From Legionella taurinensis (GTDB lineage Bacteria > Pseudomonadota > Gammaproteobacteria > Legionellales > Legionellaceae), in assembly GCF_900452865.1 (NCBI RefSeq), contig NZ_UGOZ01000001.1, forward strand, positions 2,046,001 through 2,110,000: DNA of 64,000 bases, read 5' to 3'. Within the stretch, counting starts at the first letter, position 1, and every line of letters begins with the position of its first letter. The notes beneath the pieces are model-generated. The model saw only the letters and a list, made by a program, of their open reading frames with translations. It was not told the DNA's origin and made no database searches. The position numbers were made by a program, and so were the translations under genes. Shown here piece by piece: positions 36,798-46,100 of this stretch.

Positions 36798-38009
36798 TTA
36801 TCGGCTGTCCCGGCGGCGCTGGCTTAGCGTCATTAATAGCAGAAAACCGCCCGCCGCCAGCAACAGACCCATTTCGCCAAAATACAATTGGTTAACCGGA
36901 ATATTTTTCCATTGCGCCAGCAGGTAATAAAACAGAATAATCACCACACCGGAAACGCTGTTAAACAGAGACTGCACCCGGCCCTGAAATTCCAGAGCCG
37001 TCATTTCCTGTGCCAAAGTGGTCAATAAAGCCCAGGCTGAAAAGGAATAACCAATCAGGAAATGATAAAAAATCGCCCAATGGGTGTTCTGGGTATGGCT
37101 AAACAGATAAAACGAGACTGTACCAAGGACAACCTGAACCAGAATAATCCTTGGAATGGAAAACCGCGTAGCCAGCCAGGGACTGATGCAACCACCCACG
37201 ATAATCCCCAAAGAAAACATGGCTTCAAGCCAGCCAAACTGGGTGACATTGCTGTGCAGAATGCCTTTCGCGTATGGCGCAAGCAACACGGGCGCGGTCA
37301 TCATGCAGACAAAGAACAAGCCCTGAACCAGGTAGATAAGCAGCAAGGGGGTATTGGCCAGCACATAGCGTCCGCCTTCAATAAACTGGGTAAATAACGA
37401 ATCCCTGTTCTCATGCTCATCCTGATTGCGGCGGTATTGAATGCCAAACAGGAGCAGCATGGCCAGCAGATAACAGATGCCGTTAATAATGAAACAGGCC
37501 GAAGAGGACGTCATGGCCAGAATCACGCCGGCACCGCCCATCCCCAAAACCGCACCGATTTCATAGGCAATATCCACCGTCGCATTGCCATAAAGCAAAT
37601 CCTTTTTATCGACAATTTCCCTGACAAAGGTCATGGCGACTGGAATATACACCGCGAGTAGGGAGCCGATCACTGCAGCTAACACATAAATGGAAAAAGC
37701 CGTCATGTGGTTTTGCGCCAGAAAGCCAAAACCAAACAGGCAGGCCGCCCGCAGGCCGTTCGCCAGCAACAGCAGGAATTTACGGTTATAGCGATCGGCA
37801 ATCACGCCAAAAAAAGGACCCAGCAACACATTCGGCAACCAGAAGCAGGTCATTAACAACGCGGTAGACACCACCGAAGCACTGAAATGCATCAGGGTCC
37901 ATACCATGATGATGTAAGTCAAACCGTTGCCAAACATGGCCATCATGCAGCTGGCGGTAAACAGGCTGAATGAACGATTACGAAATAAATAGAATTGATT
38001 GCTTACCAT
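36798..38009 (-). CDS. MFS transporter (EntS/macrolide-efflux type)
   Basis: About 403 residues with twelve hydrophobic segments. The start FYLFRNRSFSLFTASCMMAMFGNGL and the loop FFGVIADRYNRKFLLLLANGL between helices 2 and 3 place it in the MFS_3 branch that includes EntS siderophore exporters and macrolide efflux pumps. Substrate unknown. The frame stays open to 38129, but the extra 40 residues are polar, poorly conserved in style and have no ribosome site; the ATG at 38009 directly before the membrane region is preferred, though it too lacks a clear ribosome site. Confidence 0.85.
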   Translation of the reverse strand: MVSNQFYLFRNRSFSLFTASCMMAMFGNGLTYIIMVWTLMHFSASVVSTALLMTCFWLPNVLLGPFFGVIADRYNRKFLLLLANGLRAACLFGFGFLAQNHMTAFSIYVLAAVIGSLLAVYIPVAMTFVREIVDKKDLLYGNATVDIAYEIGAVLGMGGAGVILAMTSSSACFIINGICYLLAMLLLFGIQYRRNQDEHENRDSLFTQFIEGGRYVLANTPLLLIYLVQGLFFVCMMTAPVLLAPYAKGILHSNVTQFGWLEAMFSLGIIVGGCISPWLATRFSIPRIILVQVVLGTVSFYLFSHTQNTHWAIFYHFLIGYSFSAWALLTTLAQEMTALEFQGRVQSLFNSVSGVVIILFYYLLAQWKNIPVNQLYFGEMGLLLAAGGFLLLMTLSQRRRDSR

Positions 38010-38301
38010 TTTAATTACCATTTTTTTTGTCAGAAACCCGAGGCCAGTGCCTTGCAATGAACGCGGGTTCATTTTTTTAAATTGATAACTCATCATGAGA
38101 CATGAGTGAGTTGCTGTATCTGACGCCACATTGAGGATGGCTGTTGTGTTAGCTGTTCATTTTAGAAACATTAAGAGGTGGGCAACGCCTGCCAACCGTG
38201 TTGATAGAGTGAAATCATATCACACTCAGTCTACAATTTGCAAAGTTTTTATACAGAAATCACGCCACAAAGATTGACTACCCGCGGTTAGTCGTCTTGG
38301 C

Positions 38302-38330
38302 TTGAACATTTTCTACAGAATGATTACTAT
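38302..38330 (+). promoter_or_regulatory. Promoter of helicase copy 1
   Basis: TTGAAC (38302-38307), a 17-base spacer and TACTAT (38325-38330) form a good sigma-70 promoter. The -10 begins 36 bases before the GTG at 38361, exactly as in copies 2 and 3. The rest of the gap from 38010 shows no gene. Aligned without gaps, the copy 1 promoter keeps scattered identity to the others (for example CATTTTG) but lacks their inverted repeat. Confidence 0.6.
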
Positions 38331-38360
38331 GTGTTCATTTTGGTTATTAAAAGACATACC

Positions 38361-40430
38361 GTGCAAAACGTATTGTATTGGCAGGAAGTATTAGGGGACA
38401 GTGATTATTTAATTCAGTACAGGGACGTCGTCAGCAAGCTGTTAAACGGGGACTACAAAGAAGCCGATTTGGAAAAGTTAGCCGGCCACAACGTTTACAG
38501 TGTGCGGGTTAACCACAGCGACCGTCTGCTGTTTACCACGGTGACGGTCAACGGCAAATCCTGCCTGCTGCTTTTAGACGTGGTTTTAAATCACGATTAC
38601 CACAAAAGCCGCTTCTTAAAGCCGCAGGTCCTGCGCCAGTTTTTAGAGCAGAACGTGCCGGAGGCCATTAGCAAGGGGGAACTCACCTTTGTCAAGGCTG
38701 ACTCCCTGCCTGCCCTGTGGGCCAACCCGCAGTCCAAAGAGGAAGAAGAGCCCATTGAATACCAGAAAGCGACCTTCTACAACCAGACCTTCATTACCCT
38801 AAGCGATATCCAGGAGAAGGCCGTAAAAACCCCGCTCCCCGCCGTCATCAGCGGCGCCGCCGGCTCCGGAAAATCCTGTGTCGCCCTTGCCATCCTTGAG
38901 CAGGCCGTTAATCAATACACGGAAGTCCCGGAAAAGCCCCTGCTCTACGTCACCCAATCCGCCAAATTAGCCGAAACCATGCACAGCATGTGGCTGCAAT
39001 TGCCAGCCGCCCAGACAGAAGCCGGAAAAAAAGTCCAGTTCCTCACTTATCAGCAATTCCTGGCTCAGGAAGCCTCCGAGCTTAAGCACAAAAAAGCGCA
39101 GGATAAAACCGACTTCATGACCTGGCTCGATAACCACATCGCAAGCTACCTCAACGCCGCCAAAGCCGCCAAACAAACCCTGAGCAAAGACTTTCAAGAC
39201 TTCCTGAAAAACACCGAATCCATGTATCAGGCCTTCCGCTATTTAAGCGGCTACCTCCCAGACAACCCCGGCGGCATCAGCGCACGGCATGAGCAGTTTA
39301 AAAACGACAACGAGCGCCAATGGCTCATCAATGCCTACACCAGCTATAAAAAAACGCACGACAACGAGAAAAACACCGCCTTTCATCCCGAATTCCATAC
39401 CTTAAAACAAAGCGACCGCTTCGACCTCGTGGTCGTTGACGAAGCGCAAGACCTCTCCGGGCTTGAACTTAAAAACTTACGACGCGCCGCCCGTAACAGC
39501 CAAATCGCCTATTGCATGGACAGCAACCAAAGCCTCAAAGACACCCTTTCACAACGCCAGTTCCTCTTAAGCTCAGGAGTCAGCCACGTCGAACTCCCAG
39601 TCACCTACCGATGCCCAGGCCATGTCGTTGACCTCGCCAATGCCATCCTCGACATCAAGCAGCGACTAACCGGCGGCCTTGCCGATAAACTCGAGTACGC
39701 ACGCATCATCCCCTCCGAACAGCAAAAAGCCAATCCCGGACTCGTGCAATGGGTCGAGCCCAATGAGCTGGCCAAAAACCACCGACTTAACCAATTAGCC
39801 CAAACCACCCAGTTCGCCGTCGTCACCCTCCCGCAGTGGAAGGAAAAAGCCAAAGAACTATTCAACACCCCCCTCGTCTTCACCCCCGAAGAAATCAAAG
39901 GACTCGAATACCCCCACATCGCCGCCTACCGGCTCTTTGACCACGACACCTGCAATGACGCCAGTAAAAAAATCAACCACACCGCCGTCAAATCTCAACA
40001 GCACCGCGCCAAGGCCGAACAGGGCGATGCCTCCTTCGCTCCCCACTTCAACCAACTCTTTACCGCCTTCACACGCGCCACACAATCACTCGCCATCGTC
40101 GAAGACAGCAGCGTCCATCAACGCAAAAACCTCTTAACCCCTCTCAAACAAAGCACCCTCAAACTCACTCAGAACCCCAATAACAACAACAATAACAACA
40201 ATCCCGAACCCAAACCCATTCCCGCATCCCAGCAGGACTGGATTAACGAAGCCAATAAACTCAAACACTTAGGCAAATCCGAACAGGCTAAAGCCATCGA
40301 ACAACAGTTTACTCAACCCAACCGCGGGGTTGCCCCGAGTCCTGTCGTGAACAACCCGACACCCACCCATGTGCCGGCCATCAACCTGGATACTGGAAAA
40401 GCAAAGCCAAAAGACAGTAAAAAAAGCAAT
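38361..40430 (+). repeat. Near-identical 5' module, copy 1 (2,070 bp)
   Basis: The first 1,956 bases are almost identical in all three helicase paralogues with no length change. Copies 1 and 3 remain alike for 114 more bases, to AAAAAAGCAA at 40430 and 51030. After that the copies diverge at once. By eye, the 652 shared residues differ at about ten positions between copies 1 and 2 and about five between 1 and 3. Confidence 0.9.
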
Positions 40431-42008
40431 AAGCACACGAAAACAGCAAAAGAACTGGTCAAGGCATTAATGGAAGATGAACCACTGGCAATCACAGAAA
40501 TCCAACAATTCATCAATCCGAAACGAATCGAGGAGCTGTGGTGGAACACCCCCTACCAAGGACAAAAACTGTTCGTCCGTGTCTTTTTTTCCGTACCTCA
40601 AATGCATAAGATTATCAAGCGGATTGGAGGTCCTGAACTTAATCAGGCAGTTAAAACCCTCCTCACCTCTGACCGCTTAATGGCGTCAATCAATGATGGC
40701 AGTGAGAAAACCCTGCTGCTATATATGTGTGAAGACTATGTTCGCGCCAGGTATTTACATCAAATTTTTGAAAATAACCCCAAATTACTGGAACGCTGCT
40801 TACCCCATTTGTGTGCCCGGCAATCCATCCAGCAGGACGGTGGCGAAGTGACCACGGTGTCACCCTTGTTCTACCTGGCCCTTAAACCCAAGCTCTTTCT
40901 GATACTCACCAGTCAATATTTCATGAAGCGCATCCCTGTAGAAACCTGGTATCAGGAAGGCACCCACCCAGGGTATTGCAAGGAGTTACCCCTGCTCACC
41001 GCCTTAATAACGACATTATGGCATTCGAGGGAGAATGAAAAAGAGATTGCCGCTATTGTAGACGTGTTAACTCCACGACTTGTCGAGGCCGGTTTCCCCC
41101 TTGCATCGCTTTGCAAAGAAGGCATGTTGATGAAATCAGACGAGTATTTATCGATCTCCTTTCTCCAAGCCTTGCCCCTTCTCCCCGAAGGAGTCAACTT
41201 ACTGTGGACATTGATGAACGCTTGTCCAAAATCCTTTGCACAAATTCCTCTTGAAATCTGGCTTGGGAGAACGAATCAGTCTGCACCCGCCCATTCTGTC
41301 TCAAATAAAGCATCAGTCTATAATTTAATTGATTTACTTGCATTTCACTGTACGCGGGAGATGCCAACAATCGACAAGTTGCTGGACTTATACCCTGATT
41401 TACCCTTTGCCATGCCAGCGAAGATGCTGTACAGGCATTATGACGAATCAGGGGCGTCCCTCATTAACGTACTGGCCTTTCAATGCGCCTATGAGTCGTC
41501 TAATTTCCTCCCTTCTCTGGCTAAACGAAATCCGGCACTGATAAGGGAAATTCCCATAGAAACATGGTATGCCCATCCTGCCAAGGATGTAATCCCGCCA
41601 CTCTATTCGCTGTGTGCCTCCCCCAAAGGCATTGAGGTTATCTTTTGTTTAATGAAGGAATGCCCTGACCTGTTACAGAGGGTTCCGATTGAATTCTGGC
41701 ATCAGTCATTGAGAAGGATTGGTACAGAAAATCATTCGCCATTGGATTTCTTGCTTAAACATGACCCTGACAGGACTCTCGTGGATCCCATCATAAGGGC
41801 AGCAGGCAAGGATCGGTTTAGTCAGTGGGCTGCCAACGATAAAACCTTGGCGAGCCTGGCTGATGTTTTTTTTCCAGAGAGTGGGCCGCTGGCGGCAGCA
41901 ATGAACGCTCAGGGTTCTGCGCTTTTTTTCAGCCCCACTGCGGCTAAAGAGGATCACTTGCCTGAATCAGAACCCGTTCAGGAGAAAACCATGGAACCGG
42001 GCAACTGA
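38361..42008 (+). CDS. RelE-like/SF1 helicase protein with variable C-terminal repeats, copy 1
   Basis: A 1,215-residue protein, the first of three paralogues. Residues 1-90 resemble a RelE/ParE-type fold (YSVRVNHSDRLLFT, then LLLLDVVLNHDYHKSRFL). Residues about 120-600 are a complete UvrD-type SF1 helicase: motif I GAAGSGKS (165-172), II DEAQD (360-364), III MDSNQSL, IV VTYRCPGH, V EEIKGLEYP (about 510), VI FTAFTRA (about 570). An Asn tract (607-614) leads to a diverged all-helical C-terminus with repeats around I-P-x-x-x-W (RIPVETW, QIPLEIW, EIPIETW, RVPIEFW). The end is acidic (EDHLPESEPVQEKTMEPGN). GTG at 38361 is chosen because a promoter -10 ends at 38330 and the paralogues match from here. 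DNA unwinding is predicted; the biological role is unknown. Confidence 0.85.
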   Translation: MQNVLYWQEVLGDSDYLIQYRDVVSKLLNGDYKEADLEKLAGHNVYSVRVNHSDRLLFTTVTVNGKSCLLLLDVVLNHDYHKSRFLKPQVLRQFLEQNVPEAISKGELTFVKADSLPALWANPQSKEEEEPIEYQKATFYNQTFITLSDIQEKAVKTPLPAVISGAAGSGKSCVALAILEQAVNQYTEVPEKPLLYVTQSAKLAETMHSMWLQLPAAQTEAGKKVQFLTYQQFLAQEASELKHKKAQDKTDFMTWLDNHIASYLNAAKAAKQTLSKDFQDFLKNTESMYQAFRYLSGYLPDNPGGISARHEQFKNDNERQWLINAYTSYKKTHDNEKNTAFHPEFHTLKQSDRFDLVVVDEAQDLSGLELKNLRRAARNSQIAYCMDSNQSLKDTLSQRQFLLSSGVSHVELPVTYRCPGHVVDLANAILDIKQRLTGGLADKLEYARIIPSEQQKANPGLVQWVEPNELAKNHRLNQLAQTTQFAVVTLPQWKEKAKELFNTPLVFTPEEIKGLEYPHIAAYRLFDHDTCNDASKKINHTAVKSQQHRAKAEQGDASFAPHFNQLFTAFTRATQSLAIVEDSSVHQRKNLLTPLKQSTLKLTQNPNNNNNNNNPEPKPIPASQQDWINEANKLKHLGKSEQAKAIEQQFTQPNRGVAPSPVVNNPTPTHVPAINLDTGKAKPKDSKKSNKHTKTAKELVKALMEDEPLAITEIQQFINPKRIEELWWNTPYQGQKLFVRVFFSVPQMHKIIKRIGGPELNQAVKTLLTSDRLMASINDGSEKTLLLYMCEDYVRARYLHQIFENNPKLLERCLPHLCARQSIQQDGGEVTTVSPLFYLALKPKLFLILTSQYFMKRIPVETWYQEGTHPGYCKELPLLTALITTLWHSRENEKEIAAIVDVLTPRLVEAGFPLASLCKEGMLMKSDEYLSISFLQALPLLPEGVNLLWTLMNACPKSFAQIPLEIWLGRTNQSAPAHSVSNKASVYNLIDLLAFHCTREMPTIDKLLDLYPDLPFAMPAKMLYRHYDESGASLINVLAFQCAYESSNFLPSLAKRNPALIREIPIETWYAHPAKDVIPPLYSLCASPKGIEVIFCLMKECPDLLQRVPIEFWHQSLRRIGTENHSPLDFLLKHDPDRTLVDPIIRAAGKDRFSQWAANDKTLASLADVFFPESGPLAAAMNAQGSALFFSPTAAKEDHLPESEPVQEKTMEPGN
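40179..40202 (+). repeat. Asn-codon microsatellite (AAT/AAC x8), copy 1
   Basis: Eight consecutive Asn codons mark the hinge between helicase and variable region. The same tract, same length and same codon order occurs at 44953-44976 and 50779-50802. Confidence 0.9.
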
Positions 42009-42100
42009 CCGGTCATCCACCCTCACCCGCTGCATGATGTTCTCTTGTGTTAGGACCGAAATCCAGTATCATCTGTAGCGGGTCATCCTTGAGAGAAGAA

Positions 42101-43060
42101 ATGTATAACCTGTTCATGCTGATAATCAGTTTTGCCGCGCTCCTGTGGTCAGCCAACCATGTGGTGACTGGCGCCTCTGGCATTGCTTACAATTATCGCC
42201 TGCCGCCCTTACTGATAGGCTTTACCCTGGTTGCCCTCGGCACCTCAGCGCCGGAAATCATGATTGCCGTGAACGCCACCCTGGAAGGCCTGCCGGACAT
42301 CGCCATTGGCAACGCCATCGGTACCAACATTGCCAACATCGGCCTGGTGTTGGGTCTCACGGCATTGATCAAACCACTGACGCTGCAATCCTCCCTGCTC
42401 AGCCGGGAATACCCCCTGCTTTTTTTAGTGATGTTGTTTACCTATTCCCTCATGCTCGACGGTTACCTTGGCATCGTCGACAGTTGCCTTTTTTTAGCAG
42501 CCTGTGTGGCCATGCTAAGTTACCTGCTGCTGACCTCGCGCCAGTCACTGGTCGCCGCCAGAGTCAACAAGGAATTTCAACAGGCCTGGTTTCGTAAACG
42601 CTCCATCAGCCTCCATGCCTTAAGCTTTGTGTTAGGCCTGATCATCCTGCCCTTGAGCGCCCGTTACCTGATTGAGGCCAGCGCCGCACTGGCTCACGGT
42701 CTCGGCATGAGTGAATTAGTCATCGGCCTCACTGTCGTGGCTTTCGGCTCAAGCCTGCCCGAACTGGTGACGTCCATCATCGCCGCGCTGCGGGGTGCGG
42801 ATGACATTGCGGTGGGCAATATTCTCGGCTCAAACCTGTTTAACCTGTTAACCGTGATGATTTTCCCGGGAATGATTCATCCCGCGGTCATCAGCCACGC
42901 AGTCTTGTGGCGGGATATTCCTGTGATGTTTGGCGCCACCCTGATCCTGTTATGGGGCAGTTACCGCAACAAACGAAAATTAGCCCGCTGGCATGGGGTT
43001 TTACTGATCATGGTGTATTTCAGCTACATCATCTCGCTTCTGATCAGCGCCAGTCAGTAG
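42101..43060 (+). CDS. Calcium/sodium antiporter (CaCA family, YrbG-like)
   Basis: An inner-membrane cation exchanger of about 319 residues with ten hydrophobic segments. Both alpha-repeats are present: FTLVALGTSAPEIMIAVNA with GNAIGTNIANIGLVLG in the first half, and VVAFGSSLPELVTSIIA with GNILGSNLFNLLTVM in the second, carrying the conserved acidic ion ligands. The ATG at 42101 follows GAGAGAAGAA; 18 upstream codons that stay open lack support. It lies alone between helicase copies 1 and 2 and has no functional link to them that I can see. Confidence 0.92.
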   Translation: MYNLFMLIISFAALLWSANHVVTGASGIAYNYRLPPLLIGFTLVALGTSAPEIMIAVNATLEGLPDIAIGNAIGTNIANIGLVLGLTALIKPLTLQSSLLSREYPLLFLVMLFTYSLMLDGYLGIVDSCLFLAACVAMLSYLLLTSRQSLVAARVNKEFQQAWFRKRSISLHALSFVLGLIILPLSARYLIEASAALAHGLGMSELVIGLTVVAFGSSLPELVTSIIAALRGADDIAVGNILGSNLFNLLTVMIFPGMIHPAVISHAVLWRDIPVMFGATLILLWGSYRNKRKLARWHGVLLIMVYFSYIISLLISASQ

Positions 43061-43075
43061 GCTGATTCCGTACGA

Positions 43076-43104
43076 TTGATTTTTCAATACAAATTGATTA
43101 ATAT
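43076..43104 (+). promoter_or_regulatory. Promoter of helicase copy 2
   Basis: TTGATT (43076-43081), 17-base spacer, TAATAT (43099-43104): a strong sigma-70 promoter, conserved at the same place in copy 3. Its -10 lies inside the left arm of the inverted repeat at 43092-43133. Confidence 0.7.
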
Positions 43105-43133
43105 TCACCCATTTTGAATATTGAGTATCAATT
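43092..43133. promoter_or_regulatory. Inverted repeat over promoter and ribosome site, copy 2
   Basis: AATTGAT-T-AATATTCA (43092-43107) is mirrored by TGAATATT-GAGT-ATCAATT (43115-43133). The arms cover the -10 element and the region just before the GTG start, so the site could bind a repressor or fold in the mRNA over the ribosome site. It is conserved in copy 3 with one change in the left arm and one in the right. Confidence 0.55.
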
Positions 43134-43134
43134 C

Positions 43135-46100
43135 GTGCAAAAAGTATTGTATTGGCAGGAAGTATTAGGGGACAGTGATTATTTAATTCAGTACAGGGAC
43201 GTCGTCAGCAAGCTGTTAAACGGGGACTACAAAGAAGCCGATTTGGAAAAGTTAGCCGGCCACAACGTTTACAGTGTGCGGGTTAACCACAGCGACCGTC
43301 TGCTGTTTACCACGGTGACGGTCAACGGCAAATCCTGCCTGCTGCTTTTAGACGTGGTTTTAAATCACGATTACCACAAAAGCCGCTTCTTAAAGCCGCA
43401 GGTCCTGCGCCAGTTTTTAGAGCAGAACGTGCCGGAGGCCATTAGCAAGGGGGAACTCACCTTTGTCAAGGCTGACTCCCTGCCTGCCCTGTGGGCCAAC
43501 CCGCAGTCCAAAGAGGAAGAAGAGCCCATTGAATACCAGAAAGCGACCTTCTACAACCAGACCTTCATTACCCTAAGCGATATCCAGGAGAAGGCCGTAA
43601 AAACCCCGCTCCCCGCCGTCATCAGCGGCGCCGCCGGCTCCGGAAAATCCTGTGTCGCCCTTGCCATCCTTGAGCAGGCCGTTAATCAATACACGGAAGT
43701 CCCGGAAAAGCCCCTGCTCTACGTCACCCAATCCGCCAAATTAGCCGAAACCATGCACAGCATGTGGCTGCAATTGCCAGCCGCCCAGACAGAAGCCGGA
43801 AAAAAAGTCCAGTTCCTCACTTATCAGCAATTCCTGGCTCAGGAAGCCTCCGAGCTTAAGCACAAAAAAGCGCAGGATAAAACCGACTTCATGACCTGGC
43901 TCGATAACCACATCGCAAGCTACCTCAACGCCGCCAAAGCCGCCAAACAAACCCTGAGCAAAGACTTTCAAGACTTCCTGAAAAACACCGAATCCATGTA
44001 TCAGGCCTTCCGCTATTTAAGCGGCTACCTCCCAGACAACCCCGGCGGCATCAGCGCACGGCATGAGCAGTTTAAAAACGACAACGAGCGCCAATGGCTC
44101 ATCAATGCCTACACCAGCTATAAAAAAACTCACGACAACGAGAAAAACACCGCCTTTCATCCCGAATTCCATACCTTAAAACAAAGCGACCGCTTCGACC
44201 TCGTGGTCGTTGACGAAGCGCAAGACCTCTCCGGGCTTGAACTTAAAAACTTACGACGCGCCGCCCGTAACAGCCAAATCGCCTATTGCATGGACAGCAA
44301 CCAAAGCCTCAAAGACACCCTTTCACAACGCCAGTTCCTCTTAAGCTCAGGCGTCAGCCACGTCGAACTCCCAGTCACCTACCGATGCCCAGGCCATGTC
44401 GTTGACCTCGCCAATGCCGTCCTCGACATCAAGCAGCGACTAACCGGCGGCCTTGCCGATAAACTCGAGTACGCACGCATCATCCCCTCCGAACAGCAAA
44501 AAGCCAACCCCGGATTCGTGCAATGGGTCGAGCCCAATGAACTGGCCAAAAACCACCGACTTAACCAATTAGCCCAAACCACTCAATTCGCCGTCGTCAC
44601 CCTCCCGCGGTGGAAGGAAAAAGCCAAAGAACTATTCAAAACCCCCCTCGTCTTCACCCCCGAAGAAATCAAAGGACTCGAATACCCACACATCGCCGCC
44701 TACCGGCTCTTTGACCACGACACCTGCAATCACGCCAGTAAACAAATCAACCACACCGCCGTCAAATCTCAACAGCACCGCGCCAAGCCCGAACAGGGCG
44801 ATGCCTCCTTCGCTCCCCACTTCAACCAACTCTTTACCGCCTTCACACGCGCCACACAATCACTCGCCATCGTCGAAGACAGCAGCGTTCATCAACGCAA
44901 AAACCTCTTAACCCCTCTCAAACAAACCACCCTCAAACTCACTCAGAACCCCAATAACAACAACAATAACAACAATCCCGAACCCAAACCCACGCCCGCA
45001 TCCCAGCAGGACTGGATTAACGAAGCCAATAAACTCAAACACTTAGGCAAATCCGAACAGGCTAAAGCCATTGAACAACAGTTCACCCAGAAGACCGTTG
45101 AGCAATCTGCCAATAAACAAAACACCACTCTCCCGCTGCAAAAGATTAACCAAATCAGCAAAAAAGCGGGGAAAAAACCAGTCCCCGCCCCGACAATCAG
45201 AGAACTCGCGCCCGAAACACTGGTCATGGCGCTGGTGACCGCGGCGAAAGAAAAAAAGGTGTTTAATCATGAACGGCTCGCTAACCCCGCCGAGCTTGAA
45301 AAAATTTGGTTGACCATCCCTATCCCAACCCGCAAACGACAATACTCCAATTTGTTCATCTACTCGCTTCACCATTACAACAAAGTGAAGAAAGCCTTAG
45401 GCTCTGTCTCACTGGATGCCATTTATAAAAAACTGTTTACGGTTAAAACATTATCACTAACCGTCAATACGTTTGGGCTTGAACGTTCGCTTTTGCATTT
45501 TCTATGCGATAACAATGTCACAGCGACCATTTTGCATCATCAATTAACACATACTCCGGCTCTTCTAAGGTCTATCCCCACGGCGTTATGGATTCAAAAA
45601 GCAGCGCATGAGTCTGTGAGTACCTCGCTGCTTTTTCGCTTAACGGTTAGCTGCCCGCACATTCTCGAACTCTTGGCGCAAGCCAATCAGGGTGAAGCCC
45701 TGGAAAAAATTCCCTTGATGGAATGGTTTGAAGAATACACTCACGCGGAGGGCGCTCGAATGACCCCATGGGTTTCACTGATGCTTGCCCCGTTTAAAGC
45801 CAATCCCGATTTACGGGATGTTAATGAGCGTGTCCTGCCACTCTACAAACAAATTTATTACCTGAGCAGTTCAGTCCCCTCCTTTTCACCTGAACAATTA
45901 TGCCGTGAAAATTTTATGGTCATCCGAGATGGGGTTCAATGCTCCGTTACCCTGCTCCATGCGCTGCTTTTTACCCGCGAAGGGAGCAACCTGCTGAGAC
46001 GTTGGCTTGATAAAAATCCGGAGTCCTTGGCTAAAATTCCTCTCGAATTCTGGCTTAAAGAAACCCATCTGTTCAATCAGACGCTTACTCCACTTGAAAG

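Larger units (their letters stand above)
43075..45090 (+). repeat. Near-identical promoter and 5' module, copy 2
   Basis: Shared with copy 3 from ATTGATTTTT at 43075 (48901 in copy 3) through promoter, inverted repeat and the first 1,956 coding bases. The coding part (43135-45090) is shared with copy 1 as well. No terminal inverted repeats or target duplications of an insertion sequence are visible at the edges. Confidence 0.88.

Noticed and set aside
38331..38360. Upstream GTG start (38331) for helicase copy 1, and TTG starts (43114, 48940) for copies 2 and 3
   Set aside because: The copy 1 start directly abuts the -10 and would precede the transcript start; the TTG starts lie within the inverted repeat, only about three bases after the predicted transcript start, without a ribosome site. 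The GTG codons at 38361, 43135 and 48961 begin the shared protein.
40179..40202. CRISPR-like or tandem repeat array
   Set aside because: It is a single in-frame run of Asn codons within a gene; no spaced repeats were found anywhere in the window.
38967..40549. Antisense and frame-shifted open frames inside helicase copy 1, repeated in copies 2 and 3
   Set aside because: They recur only because the coding sequence recurs. They are low-complexity (Gly/Val/Phe or Pro/Ser/Thr) mirror products of the real frame without ribosome sites.
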